From: Ianthella basta | Taxonomy: Eukaryota > Porifera > Demospongiae > Verongiida > Ianthellidae | DNA length: 64,000 nucleotides | Direction of reading: 5' to 3' | Assembly (NCBI GenBank): GCA_964019415.1 | Contig: OZ025871.1 | Location: 8,048,713-8,112,712 of the forward strand | Part shown: one piece after another, positions 1 through 11,435 of the stretch | Numbering within the stretch: the first letter of the stretch is position 1 | How the letters are laid out: every line of letters begins with the position of its first letter | Program-made: the position numbers and the translations under genes | The notes under the pieces: generated by a model | Seen by the model: the letters and a program-made list of their open reading frames with translations, nothing else | Told to the model about the DNA's origin: nothing | The model's database searches: none

Positions 1-818
1 CCATGTGATAGGTACATGACAGCTGACACCTCAGTGGCTGATCTTGGCTACGTTTGCAATGACAGATGAATGTATTGTTTGTGGGTTCTTAACATCAGTT
101 TTGGCAGATGGATTAACAGAGTAGAAATGTTACTGCATCACTAAATGGACAGTAACAACAATAACAATGGCGTGTTTACCAGTTTTGCTCTATGATGAAC
201 AAACACTATTACTATGAAATATGCACATCTGAACAATGTCACATGACTTCTGAACAATCTGATTGGTCCTTTGTATTTGCAGTACTATAGCTTTGTCTCC
301 ACCCCTGTGTTAGCCATTGTAGAGGAAGTGGAGCTAGGAATGAGGCTACACAGACACATGCACATGCAGTTCTTATAGTTCAGGTATACTGTCTCCAACA
401 GACTATTGTCAAGTAGTGACTGTGTACATCATGCACCAGTTAGCCATCACATTCTACCCTCAATCCACACTGCATTGATGGAGGTGGTCAAATGTATTAT
501 TTGAGATGACCTAAGGCACTCTGTGTACACTGTAGAGATGTGACTCTGACAGGACTTGATGAGCTGTGTATCAGTGTAGTCCTCTGGCTGTGTCTGACCA
601 CATTACATTTCATTCCAACATGTTCAGCTCTAGACATGGTGTGGACTTGGCATGTGTGCTCATCTGCTTGCATGGTATTGTCTCACAGGTGGCTCTCACT
701 TTAGTTGTATTTAATGTGCAGTAGTTAACGTACGTAGCTCCAAATGGAAGCCATCATTTATTATTAATTTTGTAGTGATTTCAACCTGAGTAGACCATGC
801 ACAGTAATGTGTGCACAC
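1..818. other. Upstream flank, no confident gene
   Basis: No long open frame and no recognisable domain. One weak exon candidate lies at about 283-368 on the plus strand: an AG acceptor, then an open frame reading YYSFVSTPVLAIVEEVELG, with a weak GT at 369. It could be an upstream exon of gene A, but nothing confirms this. The bases next to 819 are one copy of the hAT target duplication. Confidence 0.3.
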
Positions 819-3116
819 TAGTGTTGCCACGATATAGGAAAATATGTCTCACGATTATTGTAGGTTTGTATCACGATATATTGTGTATCACGATATATTA
901 ATGAACAATTGGCACAGTGCTCAGATATAAGCCAAACACATAGAGTAATACAGCGAGCGTTAAAGCAAACAAGTGAGGTACATGCATACATGGTTTTCCA
1001 GCTGTTACTCTGGGTTTTCAAAAAGAAAGATCAGTTGGTCAGCATGCTCAGAAGTGAGCCGATTACGCTTGTCAGTGATCACATTCCCTGTCGTGCTGAA
1101 TAGGCGCTCTGATGGAACACTGGTAGCCACGAATGAAAACATTCTTTGCACAAGCTTGCTCATTAAAGGATAGAGTTCCTTACGGCTGCTCCACCATGCA
1201 AGAGGATCTGAGTCTAGATCAGGTGGTGATTCAGCTTTGTACATGTCTAGCTCTTTCTGCACCTTGTCTGAATGTAATGGCAAATGTTGCTGAGTGTGTG
1301 ACTCAAACAACTCTCCGATGATCTTTTCCACTGGACCTTTCTTCTTCTTCGTTGGTGGTTCTCCTTCTATCACTTCCTCGACTTCTGGTGGGTTATCCTT
1401 CTCTGTCTCTTCCATGACTAGAAGCTCATCCTGCACTTCATCAATGATTCTTCTTCGGGTAAGCTGATCAAGAAAGGGGAGTTCCTTGTATCTAGGATCC
1501 AGGAATGTGGTAATATTAAGGATCCTTGCCACAGATGGGGTGCTGTAGCGTTCCTGCAAATCCCTCTTGATGTTTCGCTTCACCTCCTTCACAACCACCG
1601 TGTCGTTCTCTTTGACTTCGAGTGTCCTGTTGACCAGCTTATACAAAAGTGGCTTGACTGTGCTCAGTGTTGGGTAACTTACTGCACCCATTGCTTCTGT
1701 AGCTTGCTGGAATGGCTTCAGGATGTCGACCAGCACCTCAATTACTGACCACTCCTCTCCTTCTGGCATCAAGTGCCTTACTTTCCCATCCATTAGCACA
1801 GCAGCAATGGGTGCCTGCTGCTCCATCAGCCTCTCTAGCATGGCCAGTGTGCTTCCCCAACGTGTCACACAGTCTTGGATGAGCATGTGTTGGGGTAGCT
1901 GGAGCATTTCCTGCTTTTCTCGTAGCTTGTACGTTTCCTTGGTGGACTTCTTAAAATGAGTAACCAGTTTCTTGCAGCGACCAAGAACTCGCTGAACTCT
2001 TGTCACACCAAGGCCTCTACCAATAGAGAGCTGCAGCGTGTGAGCCACACATGGAAAGTGCTCCATTCCCATCAGTCGAAAGGCATTGACCATATTGCTA
2101 GCATTGTCCGTAATGCCTCCACACACCTTTCCTGCAATTTTCCAATCCTCAAACATGGAAGAAAGAACATCCTTTAGTGAGCTAGCATCGTGATCTTGCG
2201 GAATTTCAAGTGTCTGTAGACACTTGCTGTGATGCTTGAAATCACTGTCGACAAAGTGTGCAGTTAGTGATATGTAGGCACGCTGCTGGTGCAATGAGGT
2301 CCACAGATCAGTTGTAACTGCACAGGTCTCGACTGCTGCTAGCTGCTTTTCAATGGCAGCTCTAGTTAAGCGATACTTAGCTGGTATCACTGTGTTAGTG
2401 AAGTACGTGCGGTGTGGGAAGTTAAATCTAGGCTCAGCTAACTGCAACAAGCGCCTGAATGCTGGTTCATCAACCACACTCAAAGGCTGCAAATGAAATC
2501 GGCTGTGGCATCGACCAGCTGCTTGTGCTTCGCACTTTTGTTCGAAAACGGAGTGGATTTCGCGAGCGTTCCACTGATAGTAAGCTGTGTCGACGTTGTC
2601 TTCACCGCGGATGCTCTGCTTGGTCCAGGTTGATCGCCGCTGTCCTGTTGCTGGAGCGCGAGGTACTCCTGTGTGTGGCACCGCTGAAGATGGAACTTCA
2701 GGTTGGTGGTGTTGCCTGAGTAAGCGACAACAGCCTGACATAGTCGGCAAATGGTCTTCTTCTTGTCTGTAATCCTGCCTTTATCATCAGCGGGAAAACC
2801 GAAGTGCTTCCAGATAGCGCTCTTAGTCTGGAAGTTGGGTTTCACGATGAGGTCAAATTCGCTCGCAGTCGACATCTCTCTACACTGACAGAAGGTAAGC
2901 TAACACTGGCCTGCAATAGAGTATCTACTACCGTTTTAGATAGTCTATAGTGTTAGGTGTTAGCTTCCCTACTGCACTAGTCAGCAGAGATTAGCCCTTC
3001 TGCACCAGTCAGCAGAGATTAGGCCAATATCACGACAGAAAGAACACTGCTTTTGTATCGCGATATTGTGTATATATCGCGATATATCGTGTATCGCGAT
3101 TATCGTGGCAACACTA
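819..3116 (-). mobile_element. hAT (Ac-type) DNA transposon, near complete
   Basis: A 2298-bp element with 16-bp perfect terminal inverted repeats (TAGTGTTGCCACGATA at 819 and its complement ending at 3116). Both sides carry the same 8-bp target duplication, GTGCACAC (811-818 and 3117-3124), which fits the nTnnnnAn preference of Ac-like hATs. Subterminal copies of ATCACGATATAT and ATCGCGATAT lie inside each end and are probable transposase-binding sites. It encodes one transposase on the minus strand, broken by a frameshift. Intact TIRs and target duplication indicate fairly recent insertion. A host-domesticated ZBED gene is unlikely because the ends are preserved. Confidence 0.95.
1005..2875 (-). 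pseudogene. hAT transposase (BED finger plus RNase H-like core), frameshifted
   Basis: The minus-strand start at 2875 (MSTASEFD) opens a BED-type zinc finger: an aromatic residue in SAIWKHFGF, a CxxC pair (CRLC) and a HxxxxH pair (HLQRCH). That frame stops at 2480. The catalytic part continues in another frame from about 2490 to the stop at 1005. The join lies where ADFIC meets LQPLSVVDEPAF, a single indel. The core shows TTDLWTS (first Asp, about 2307), GGITDNASN (second Asp, about 2106), a TRWGS motif, and a C-terminal hAT dimerisation region with SVPSERLFST (probable catalytic Glu, about 1107). About 620 residues in all, normal for the family. Function: cut-and-paste transposition. The frameshift probably makes this copy non-autonomous unless it is a sequencing error. 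Confidence 0.93.
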
Positions 3117-3124
3117 GTGCACAC

Positions 3125-4030
3125 TCATTGCTGTCAGACAGAAGATGGAACAGTCTTGTTTCAGAGCCCATTCATGCAGTGTGACTTCATTGCAGTATTA
3201 CATTGTGTTGTTGTTACTACTAATGGGCTGTGTGTGGTGGGAAGTAATATACAGTACTTGATATTCTGTCACTCTGTGGCTGTCCCACTAAGTTGTTGCT
3301 ACAACATGGCTCATTTGTCAGGCGTCTTTAAAACTCGGAATATGGAATAGCGGAATAACAGAATTGCAGAATAACAGAATATCATGTTAAAATGGCAAAC
3401 GACTCATACAAGTGTCGCTGCCGTGAGTTTCTGCCTGGAAAGATTCGAAGTTTGAAGGAAGCGAAGGGAAATGGGCATACTGACAAGTCTTCGTAGGTGG
3501 TTCACACAGAAATGTTTCTTCGAATGAAAACAGAAGCTAATCGCAGTTTCCTCGCAGATAAACTCGAGAAGTCACCTTACAAGCCACCATAGGCTCCGCC
3601 TCTATGAACCCACCATCCACTCAACGGGGAGAGCCTCCATTGCTCGCCCAAGTAGAGCTTCATCCTATCTTATGTCCCAATGCAACCACAGCTACATGTA
3701 CACCACAAGTCTTGCCCCCAAACCCAACACCAGGCAGGCTGTTGGTAGTGGATTTGGAGAGGTCAGTTGTGTTCCCACCTTGAAGATTGCGAGGCTCTAT
3801 CCTCCCCCCCCCCCCCCACACACACACACACACATCTGCCATTATAACATATTATTCCACTATTCCGCTATTCCATTATTCTGTTATTCTGTATTTAATG
3901 TTTTATAGACACTGTCTGACACATGCTCCAAACGTTAGTCACTTTGTGTACACATTTGCATGCAAAATTTGTGCACAATATAGCATAATAATTTGCTGTG
4001 CTCTGTACTGTTTACTGTTCACTCCTGCAG
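3125..4030. other. Flank of hAT element and upstream intron of gene A
   Basis: No exon is supported between the hAT element and the first exon of gene A seen here. The interval holds the foldback repeat at 3344-3900 and a poly-C/(CA)n tract near 3803-3832. A polypyrimidine-poor acceptor (TCCTGCAG) ends it. Confidence 0.5.
3344..3900. repeat. Foldback element with GGAATA-type tandem arms
   Basis: The left arm (3344-3395) and the reverse complement of the right arm (3838-3900) share short GGAATA/CAGAATAA units, and their inner ends match (ATGTTAAAATGGCA against ATGTTATAATGGCA). The interior has a short open frame starting at 3391 (MANDSYKCRCREFLPGK, stop after about 34 codons) and the poly-C/(CA)n tract. 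No clear target duplication was found. This looks like a non-autonomous foldback element of unknown superfamily. Confidence 0.5.
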
Positions 4031-4244
4031 GACTCATCATTAGCACACACACTTGTACACAAGTTTGGAGTGGCAGCTGTGAGAGAAGTAGTCAGGAATA
4101 AGAACATTACAGAGTTCCAACTGGAGCTTTGGAGAGAAGGCCAACAGGTAGTGGATGGTATAATAGCACAACTCACAGCAAATGAGAAGGGGAAGTTCAA
4201 AGTTAAGAAAACTGGATACCCCACCATTGAGCTCTGTCCAGTTG
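4031..4244 (+). CDS. Gene A exon: unrecognised helical segment
   Basis: The acceptor CTCCTGCAG precedes GAC and the donor GTGAGT follows. The 71 codons contain KFGVAAVREVVRNKN, FQLELWREGQQVVDGI and GKFKVKKTGYPTIELCPV, with no stop. It leaves phase 1, which the next exon accepts. It looks like a folded, helix-rich domain, but I do not recognise it. Confidence 0.72.
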
Positions 4245-7200
4245 GTGAGTGGTGCATAGTTAGTCTCCTCTTGCAGTGTCTGTGCTGTGTCTGTCAAGTC
4301 CTCAGTCAGTTGTATCAGAGAAGCAACACCTCATTCCCCAGCTGGCTGTGCTGGGTTGGGTGGGGCTAGCTCTCTCTTGTGTGTGAACCGTGTGTCACCT
4401 GTAGGTGGTGAAGTGAGCTTCTTGCCTGACTGCCTTGAACTGCAGTGCTGTCATTACTACATGAGTGCGCATGTGTAGCAGCCAATGTACATGTATCAGG
4501 ACCTACATTGCTGCCTGAATGCTGTAGTGCAGTCAGTTGAGGTGTAGTAGAGTGCAGATATGCTACTAGATATCTACTAGATATGGTGGTATTGTACTAA
4601 CACTTGAGCACTAATTTAATTTATGGAGCCAAATAAGAGATTTATCCCTCGTGTGTGTAAGGTATGTAAGTACATTACTGAGTGTGGTTAGACTTTGGAA
4701 CACATTCCCATTGTGTGCAAGGAGATCTCCTTATTCATCCCAGTCACTCAAGCACACTACCTTCCCCTCTTGCCCTGTGTGTCTGTCTGTTCACATGCTG
4801 TGGTGTTTGGTGACCTCCTGTAGAGTGAGCCTCATGTAGTGAGATGTCCACTTTCTCTGTCCTTGTCTGTTTCACTCACACACAGGTGACACCTCATCAG
4901 GTGATGCTCCTCACTCAACAGGTTCTCAGCCAACTAATGAGGACACAGTGATGGACCTGGACAGGACTGAGGTCAGTGACATTTCAGAGAGCAGTCTACA
5001 TTGTACCATTTCCAACACAATGCCACAGTTGTCCAGTAGAGCCTGCCCTGTCCTTTGCCCTCCTTATCTATCCTGCATGATGTCTGCAATGTGACTGTTT
5101 ACCTGTACATTGTCTAACTTGTCCTGTGAGTCCCTATACTGGACAGACTGGGACATACTCAGGACATCACTCATACATACATACACTTTAATCAGTGGCT
5201 AACTAGTTGAGCTGCAATTCTCAGTTCTCAGTTATTATTCATCAGCTACTGTACCTTTGTTTATGGTTCATAGTTTAGCACCAGTTGTCACTGGTTATGT
5301 AATGCCAGCCCTCACATGATCCTTCACATGGCAAGTAGGATAACAAGATGGACAAAGAGATTGGTACTCTCTCAAACTGTTTTGTTAGTGATTTTACGTG
5401 TGTACTATGTTTTGTTTCATGAGATACTGCACATGTATAGTGATCACTGATCTTCCCAATGATTGGACCCATTCCCATTCTAACTGTTCATTGACCAGCT
5501 GTCAGGTTTACTGCCAGTTATTACAGTACCAGTTACCAGTTATGGTCCACTGAGTTCACAGCTCTACACACTGTTTGTCTCCATTGGATGTGGACATCCT
5601 CTCTGTGTCCCCTCACAAGCAAGTCCACCCGTAGTTCATGTTAACGTTTACTTAAGTTCAAAGTTGTAACTAAACCTACCCTCCCCAACACAGTCTACTC
5701 CTGATTAATCACTTGTAACCAGGCTGTCATTAATTTTGTCGGCTCAGCCTGCTGAGTAAAAGGACAGCTCTAGCTATTTTCTTGACAGCATCTGAGGAAG
5801 TATGAAAACCAACAGTAGTTAACATGGAGGATGTTCAGCTGTTCACACTTCGCAGTTAACAATTGGATCACAGTACCTGGCACCTTACAGCAATTGCTAA
5901 CTGACAGCAATTGCTAAATGTTAAGCTGACCTTCCTCCCTTATATGGGTTGCATTAGCTACTGTAGTGCTGTCCCACACTGTCCTTTGGTAGGCTGAGGC
6001 ATCGAAATGGCAGTGGGCCTACTTTAAAATACGCTAACACACAGTACTCATACTCATGGTCCATTAGGCTGTTGCCTGCTTCTGTTATAGGAAGAACAAT
6101 AATATTTTTCCACTCATGAGCTTTCATTTTGTACGAATTCATCATTATGCACCCTGAGTTGGAGTGACATTGTGTTGTATGTGTCCTACTGTTAGTGTAC
6201 TGAACCACTGTCTTCACAAACCTAGACCCACCAAGAATCCTATCTGGACTAGCATTCCTCAAATACCATACTGTTTGCCTGTACACCATCTAATGTGTTC
6301 TGTGTGTTCTTCAAGACGTCTCTAGCTAACACACCCTGTCTGTTGGTGTCTTGTTTTCCTCCTTGGATGTGGAGATCCTCTGAACTATATGTAGTGCCTA
6401 CTGAGTCCACAGACCTGGAGTGTCTGCAGAACCAAAATTACTATTACAGAAAGTACGCGCATACTCATGGTCCATGTGGCTGCACCATGGGCTATACTGG
6501 ACCCTTCCCCTACAGTATATTGCTGTAAAGTATGATGACAGGTGTTGACAGGTGTTGTCAGAACGTCTCCTAGTAATCTTGAACCCGACACTTTCTCTCC
6601 TGCGCTGATGCGAATTGTGTGACCAGTTGTATCTTGTAAACACCATGCTCTAACAATAGTCTGGCATGCTGCTACCATCCCAACAAGCGCCCGGGGGGCG
6701 GGTTAAGGGAGGGACGATCTAGCAAGCCAGACGAACTCTAACAATGGCTCAGTTCCAGTACTGAATAGGTGCATGTCCTCCCTGTCATGAAACACAATTT
6801 CCCCCACCAGTCCACACAAACAACATGCTCAGTCAAATGTAGGATAGACTTTGTATGTGTGTGCTCTGTTTGAACTGTTTACCAGTGTCATCTAAGAACA
6901 GGAGAACCTTGTCTTTGTGCACTGGTACCGTTGGCCGCAGTACCTCAACATCTTGTAGCAGGTCAATTCTGCTCACATTCACTGTATGCCATAGACTGAT
7001 GTGGTGTTTGTGTCTGTTCTTGTCTGTATGTCACTGTATTGTGATGGCAGTGGTGCTGATTTCAGTACCTGATATAGACTGTGTGCTTATGCCCATAAAT
7101 GGTTAGGTATAATGTAATCCATGTGTATGTACATACACACACAAATGTCCGCTATCTACCTACCCCTCTCTAGCACCCTCAGACTGTCCTGGCAGGCAGG

Positions 7201-9437
7201 ACCCCAGAGGAGGAAGAGGAGGACAAGGAGGAGGAGGGGACCTCTCTACCTGTAAAGAAGAGTAGAAAACTGGTGCAGGGCCAGGAGGAGGTGGGTGTGG
7301 AGAGGTGCCTGCATGGTACTGTCAATTCACACTGTACCACTTCCTGTTTGGTACAGGCCAACAGCACTGGTCAATTGGAAGACCCCACCTCACAAGTATC
7401 CCCAAGCAATGGTGCTTCTATCACCTCTTCTGCAACAGTAGTCATTGACCTGAGTGATGACTCACAGATGAGCTCCAGCCACTATTACTCACAGGATGAG
7501 GATGAGTATGTTATGCCGCCCAGACCACCGGAGTTCACTCGAGTGGGCGGGTCACCTGACTGGGGAGAGTGCTCAGCCCGCACCAACCTCAGCTACATTC
7601 ACCCACTGAATGCCAAGTACTTGAAGAGAGCCGCCATTAGTCCAGAGGAGAAGGTTGGTCTGGGCAAGTGGTGAATTGAGAGGGGAAGCTGGAGTTGTCA
7701 CTAGCTTCCTGTGGTAACCCTTAATGCTAGCACAGTAGTTGTCCTTGTGAGGTGGGACACATTCAACAGCTGCCATGTGTCAGATTGGGTCAGAGTGCAT
7801 GGCTTGTTTAGTTATATCTCAAACATTATTCCACACTCTTCACTTGTTAGAAGTACTTCGATTCCTCATTCATTAATTCATTTAGTGTGACTTGGTTGCT
7901 GGTATCAGCTTCTGCTTATTTAATAGTGTCAGGTGAGCAAAATGGATGTGCACAGCTTTATGTGCCTCTCTTTCTACTCTCTTATATTAAACAGGTCACC
8001 AGTCTAGTCCCAACCACTCCAACTACTGCCCACCTAAGCACTGGGCAGTTGTTGACAACATTTCCAGCCATCTTGTTTGCCCAACGCTCACTCCCATCCC
8101 AACCTGTCTGTATGACCAGTCAAGCACTGCCAACTGTTTTCACCACTGCTCACTCTACTGTTGCTCCTGAGATGCACGGTCAAGGCAGACTAGGACACCA
8201 CAGCATGCACCAACCCGAGGTGGTGTGGGGACAGCATCAAGTGCAGCAGTTAGCAGCCACACAGTATCAACAGCAGCAGCAGATGTCTACCAGTGAGGCG
8301 GGGCCTACTGGCTCCTCCTCCTCCAATCCCAGTCCCTACTGCAGCTCCTACAGAATTGATCGCCCAGTGGCTGGCATGCCACAGGGTGTGCCATCAGCCC
8401 CCTCTTTGGCACAGGCACATACACAAGTGCAATATGCCAACCTACTTCAGCAACAGCAGATGTTGCTTAACCAATGGCACGGCATGATGCCGCAGGGAGC
8501 CATGCTGGGTCTTCACCCTTCTACCGTGATGACCTTGGAGCAGTACCAGGCCTACCAGACTGCACTGCAGGGCACTCAGGTGCAGCAGTTGAGGCAGATG
8601 GAGCAGACGGCACAGCAGCCCATCACTCCTGAGGTGGGTGTGGTGCAGCAGGCAATGGTGCACCAGACACCTCCCCACCTCACATCACTACAGGACTCCT
8701 CTGTGAGACAGACCCCCTGCCAGTCAGTGAGGAGCCAATTGTCTGCAGGGGACCCTCCCTTACAAGGTGCAGTGCAGTGGTTGGGCATTTGTGTTGAGGC
8801 TTTGAACTACTGAGGGCACCACTGAAGTGAAGTGCATGTCTTTGTGGACACTGCTTCAGTGACACTGTCACTAACACACCAACCAGTTACACATGCAACG
8901 CTACAGGACAGTCATTTGTATACAGCAACAAAATAGTGTTCATTGTCTAACCATGAGCCCTCTGTACTTGGATGTGATTGACATATTAATTTGCTCATCA
9001 ATGGATGGCCTGCCATAGTAATACCCAGTTTCCAGAAAGTCAAAATGTACTGTACATAAATATATATAGTAACCTGTGTTAAGTTACATCTGCTGTCAGT
9101 GGACAATAGCTACATTTTAATGGTAACATTCAGAATGTTTTAGTATAATGCTCTACATGTGTAGAGTGCTGTATGCTGTAACGGTTTTAAATGTTTGCGA
9201 ATTATGTGCAGTTCTGCATAATTTATATCACCACTGTCTGCAGACCCTGATGGATCAGGTCCCTCTGTTGGTAGACCTCCATCATCAAAGGAAAGCAAAG
9301 GAGACAACACAGGGCAAGGTGTGCTTCCATCTACTCCTGATATTATATGACGTACTCCTGATGACATATAACGAGTTCACCAGCTCTCTTCGTGGCATAA
9401 ATTGGGTGTGCTAGATGTTATGGTTACCCTGCAAAAG

Positions 9438-9475
<38 letters not shown>

Positions 9476-10028
9476 CGTGTGTGCGTGTGGGGGGGGGGGG
9501 GGGTATGAAAAATGACTTAGAAATGATTAACTGAAAAGCATGGTGATGAGCAATAGCAACTCAACATTTTGACTCACCTCACTTCTGTGGGTTTCACTCA
9601 GCATAACCAAATCCTTTGTTAGCTAGCTGTATATATCTCGTGAATCTTTGCATGCTCGTAGTACACGATGCAGCTATTTTATGGTCGATAAGGAAACCTT
9701 TTACATATAGCTCTTTTGTCTGTCTTGTGGTTCAGCCTCCTTTGTGCAGATTATGCGTAATCGGGAGAATGCCAAGGCATTCCAAGAAAACATGAATGCT
9801 GCAGGAATTGTAGATAGCCTAGAATTGATAGGATGCATTGCAGAAAGGGTTGCAACTGACATCTGTCGGTCCAAGGACAGGAAAGAAGCCAATAACCACC
9901 TCTTGCAGTATATGAAGAATGATGCAGATGAGCAGACAGTGAAGGCTATTTTCCAAGAAGCTTCTGAACAGACAGACTTCAAAAATATGCAGATTTATGC
10001 TGCCGACATGCTAACTAGACTGCAATAA
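4031..10028 (+). CDS. Gene A (3' part): acidic Ser/Thr/Gln-rich protein with C-terminal CARD-like domain
   Basis: Seven exons (4031-4244, 4886-4971, 7174-7290, 7357-7653, 7995-8766, 9244-9318, 9736-10028) join with matching phases at all six junctions (1,0,0,0,1,1) into about 617 residues ending at TAA 10026-10028. The start lies upstream and was not found. In order: an unrecognised helical N-terminal stretch; an acidic stretch (EEEEEDKEEE) with a basic patch (VKKSRK); a SUMO-interaction-like motif (VVIDLSDDS); a long Ser/Thr/Pro/Gln-rich segment; and a helical domain resembling a CARD. The mix suggests a nuclear or adaptor protein able to contact a death-fold partner. No enzyme domain is visible. 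The family is unknown to me. Confidence 0.7.
4886..4971 (+). CDS. Gene A exon: Ser/Thr/Asp linker
   Basis: The acceptor is CACACACAG and the donor GTCAGT. Phase 1 in and 0 out. It encodes GDTSSGDAPHSTGSQPTNED followed by TVMDLDRTE, a low-complexity linker. Confidence 0.65.
4972..7173. other. Intron of gene A (2.2 kb)
   Basis: No further exon is supported. It contains partly repeated segments (the phrase ACTCATGGTCCAT occurs near 6052 and 6462, and a TTGGATGTGGA phrase near 5585 and 6363) and the short foldback at 6656-6731. Open frames here are short and lack domain signal. Confidence 0.5.
6656..6731. repeat. Short foldback repeat (GTCTGGC...GCTAGA family)
   Basis: Arms AGTCTGGCATGCTG and the complement of AGCAAGCCAGAC flank a GC-rich centre (GCGCCCGGGGGGCGGG). 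Arm sequence matches the larger hairpin at 27561-27644 (GTCTGGCTCGCTAGACCGTC), so both belong to one dispersed palindromic family. Confidence 0.6.
7174..7290 (+). CDS. Gene A exon: acidic/basic segment
   Basis: The acceptor is CCCCTCTCTAG and the donor GTGGGT. Exactly 39 codons, phase 0 to 0. It encodes HPQTVLAGRTPEEEEEDKEE then GTSLPVKKSRKLVQGQEE, an acidic run next to a basic patch that could be a nuclear localisation signal. The next intron is only 66 nt. Confidence 0.75.
7357..7653 (+). CDS. Gene A exon: SUMO-interaction-like motif region
   Basis: The acceptor is TTTGGTACAG and the donor GTTGGT. 99 codons, phase 0 to 0. It carries SATVVIDLSDDSQMSSS, the hydrophobic-core-plus-acidic/Ser pattern of SUMO-interacting motifs, then SQDEDEYVMPPRPPEFTRVG and a more structured end (NLSYIHPLNAKYLKRAAISP). 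Coding status is supported by a long open frame between good splice sites. Confidence 0.8.
7995..8766 (+). CDS. Gene A exon: long Gln/Ser/Pro/Met-rich segment
   Basis: The acceptor is TTAAACAG and the donor GTGCAG. 257 codons plus one base. Rich in Gln (YQQQQQMSTS, LLQQQQMLLNQWHGMMPQG, LRQMEQTAQQ), Ser and Pro, without stops across 772 nt. Composition resembles transactivation or scaffold regions. Probably disordered. Confidence 0.82.
9244..9318 (+). CDS. Gene A exon: short Ser/Gly linker
   Basis: The acceptor is CACTGTCTGCAG and the donor GTGTGC. Phase 1 to 1, encoding DPDGSGPSVGRPPSSKESKG and DNTGQ. It is a symmetric exon, so it could be skipped without a frameshift. Confidence 0.6.
9437..9503. 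repeat. (GT)n microsatellite followed by poly-G
   Basis: Interrupted GT/GC dinucleotides from about 9437, ending in a run of G (about 9489-9503), inside the last intron of gene A. Confidence 0.9.
9736..10028 (+). CDS. Gene A terminal exon: CARD-like domain
   Basis: The acceptor is TGTGGTTCAG. Phase 1 in, 97 codons to TAA. Predicted as six amphipathic helices: ENAKAFQENMNAAG, VDSLELIGCIAERV, ATDICR, DRKEANNHLLQYMKN, ADEQTVKAIFQEASEQT and FKNMQIYAADMLTRL. The helix order and the short stretch before the last helix (QTDFKNMQ, like QTGYPHL in CARDs) fit a CARD. Family knowledge: CARDs bind other CARDs in innate-immune and apoptotic complexes. A DED or other death fold is the main alternative. 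Confidence 0.78.
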
Positions 10029-11324
10029 GGTTTGTATGGGTGTGCACGTACATTACATACCTATCTTTGTTGTGAAACTCTCTAAATGTAAGTGTGAATG
10101 CATTGATACACCTCTAACCCTATGGCCTAAGTAGTGACGGTATAATAGACATCTATAACTATTGTTCCTGAGTCAGTGTCAGTATTTCAACATGTTAAGT
10201 GCACCCATCATGGTAGTCTTATGGAATAGTATTAGTGAAGATGTGTGCGCATGTACTCATGATTGAAACCTTACAACACTTCAGTTAGGTGAATGTATCA
10301 ATTGTCATTAGTGCAGTGTATTCCTTTCCCTCTCCCCTCTCTGACCCTTCCTCCCCTATTCCCTCCCTCCTTCCCACTCCCATCTCCCACCTGGTATCCT
10401 TTCCTCTCTCCATCTCTATCTCGTGCACATCTCATTACAGTGGATTACGTACATACATAAACTCCTACTTAATATGCATCTGTAACCAGGTTCATGCATG
10501 AATGTGTACACCCAAAGCTTTATGTTTTGACTCCCCTGAACATATTTCTAGTATCAACCATAATTTTGTATGTTTTCTACGCTTTGTATAATTTATAGTG
10601 CACTGTATATTTTGTACTCTGGTCCCCTGACTGTAATTTAGGAGTTCATTATTCAACCTCATCATCCGACTGTCATTGTGGATGCAACTGAACCGGAGGA
10701 TCAATGACTGTGCCCCCTTCTGCCATTAGCATGCCCTGAGCCATGGGAGACAAGTAATACATAATTACTGCAGCATTGGCCATGGCTATCAGGGATTGGC
10801 TTTCATGGCATTTTCCATGATAGCTCGTGATCAATTATACAGTCATACACACCCAGCCTGCATGCATGCATGTGCGCATGGGATAATCCATCATAGAAAC
10901 ACACCTGCCCACAATGTACGCCACTTCTGTATAAGAGCCAAAGCCATCTTACCTAATAAATACACAATTTGGCTTTTGTAATATTATACTGCATGCCGGG
11001 TGAATAAAATTACCTTTGTATTTACATATAATGGTATAGCTAACTAAAGGAGGATACATGGTTCTATGGTTACTATTATTAATATTCATACATATTTACA
11101 CGAATGAAGAGGGAGGAACTCTAGATCTCGGTATCCAATTGTAATACGGAATGATGTAATAATATAAGTGGCCACACTCCCTGGAGGTGTGACCAGGAAA
11201 TAAAAGTGAGTTGGGGGCATGTTCAGACTGCCATTATGGATAAGGTCCATTTATAAGCATGCCAAAGTCAAAATGATGTAACAATTTGAAGTCACAGCCA
11301 GTCATGATCATGATATCGATCATT

Positions 11325-11435
11325 TGAAAGGGTTGGTTCTGCATCTTAGCCCTGAAGAAGACCAGAGCATCTGGTCGAAACGTTGGCAAGGTTTTCAACC
11401 CGGTTGTGAAGCTGGTATTGGAGAACCAACCCTTT
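11325..11435. repeat. Foldback repeat with hammerhead-like core
   Basis: Outer arms GAAAGGGTTGGTTCT (about 11325-11340) and AGAACCAACCCTTTC (about 11421-11435) are inverted copies. Between them lies CCTGAAGAAGACCAGA-GCA-TCTGGTCGAAACGTTGG: a CUGANGA box, a 7-bp perfect stem with a GCA loop, then GAAAC. This is the order of a hammerhead ribozyme core, but one extra A follows the first box and no clean cleavage triplet is visible. It may be a decayed retroelement ribozyme. Confidence 0.45.

Noticed and set aside
1005-2875. Host ZBED-type gene instead of a transposon
   Set aside because: Perfect TIRs and 8-bp target duplication flank it exactly, and it carries a frameshift, so it is an element copy.
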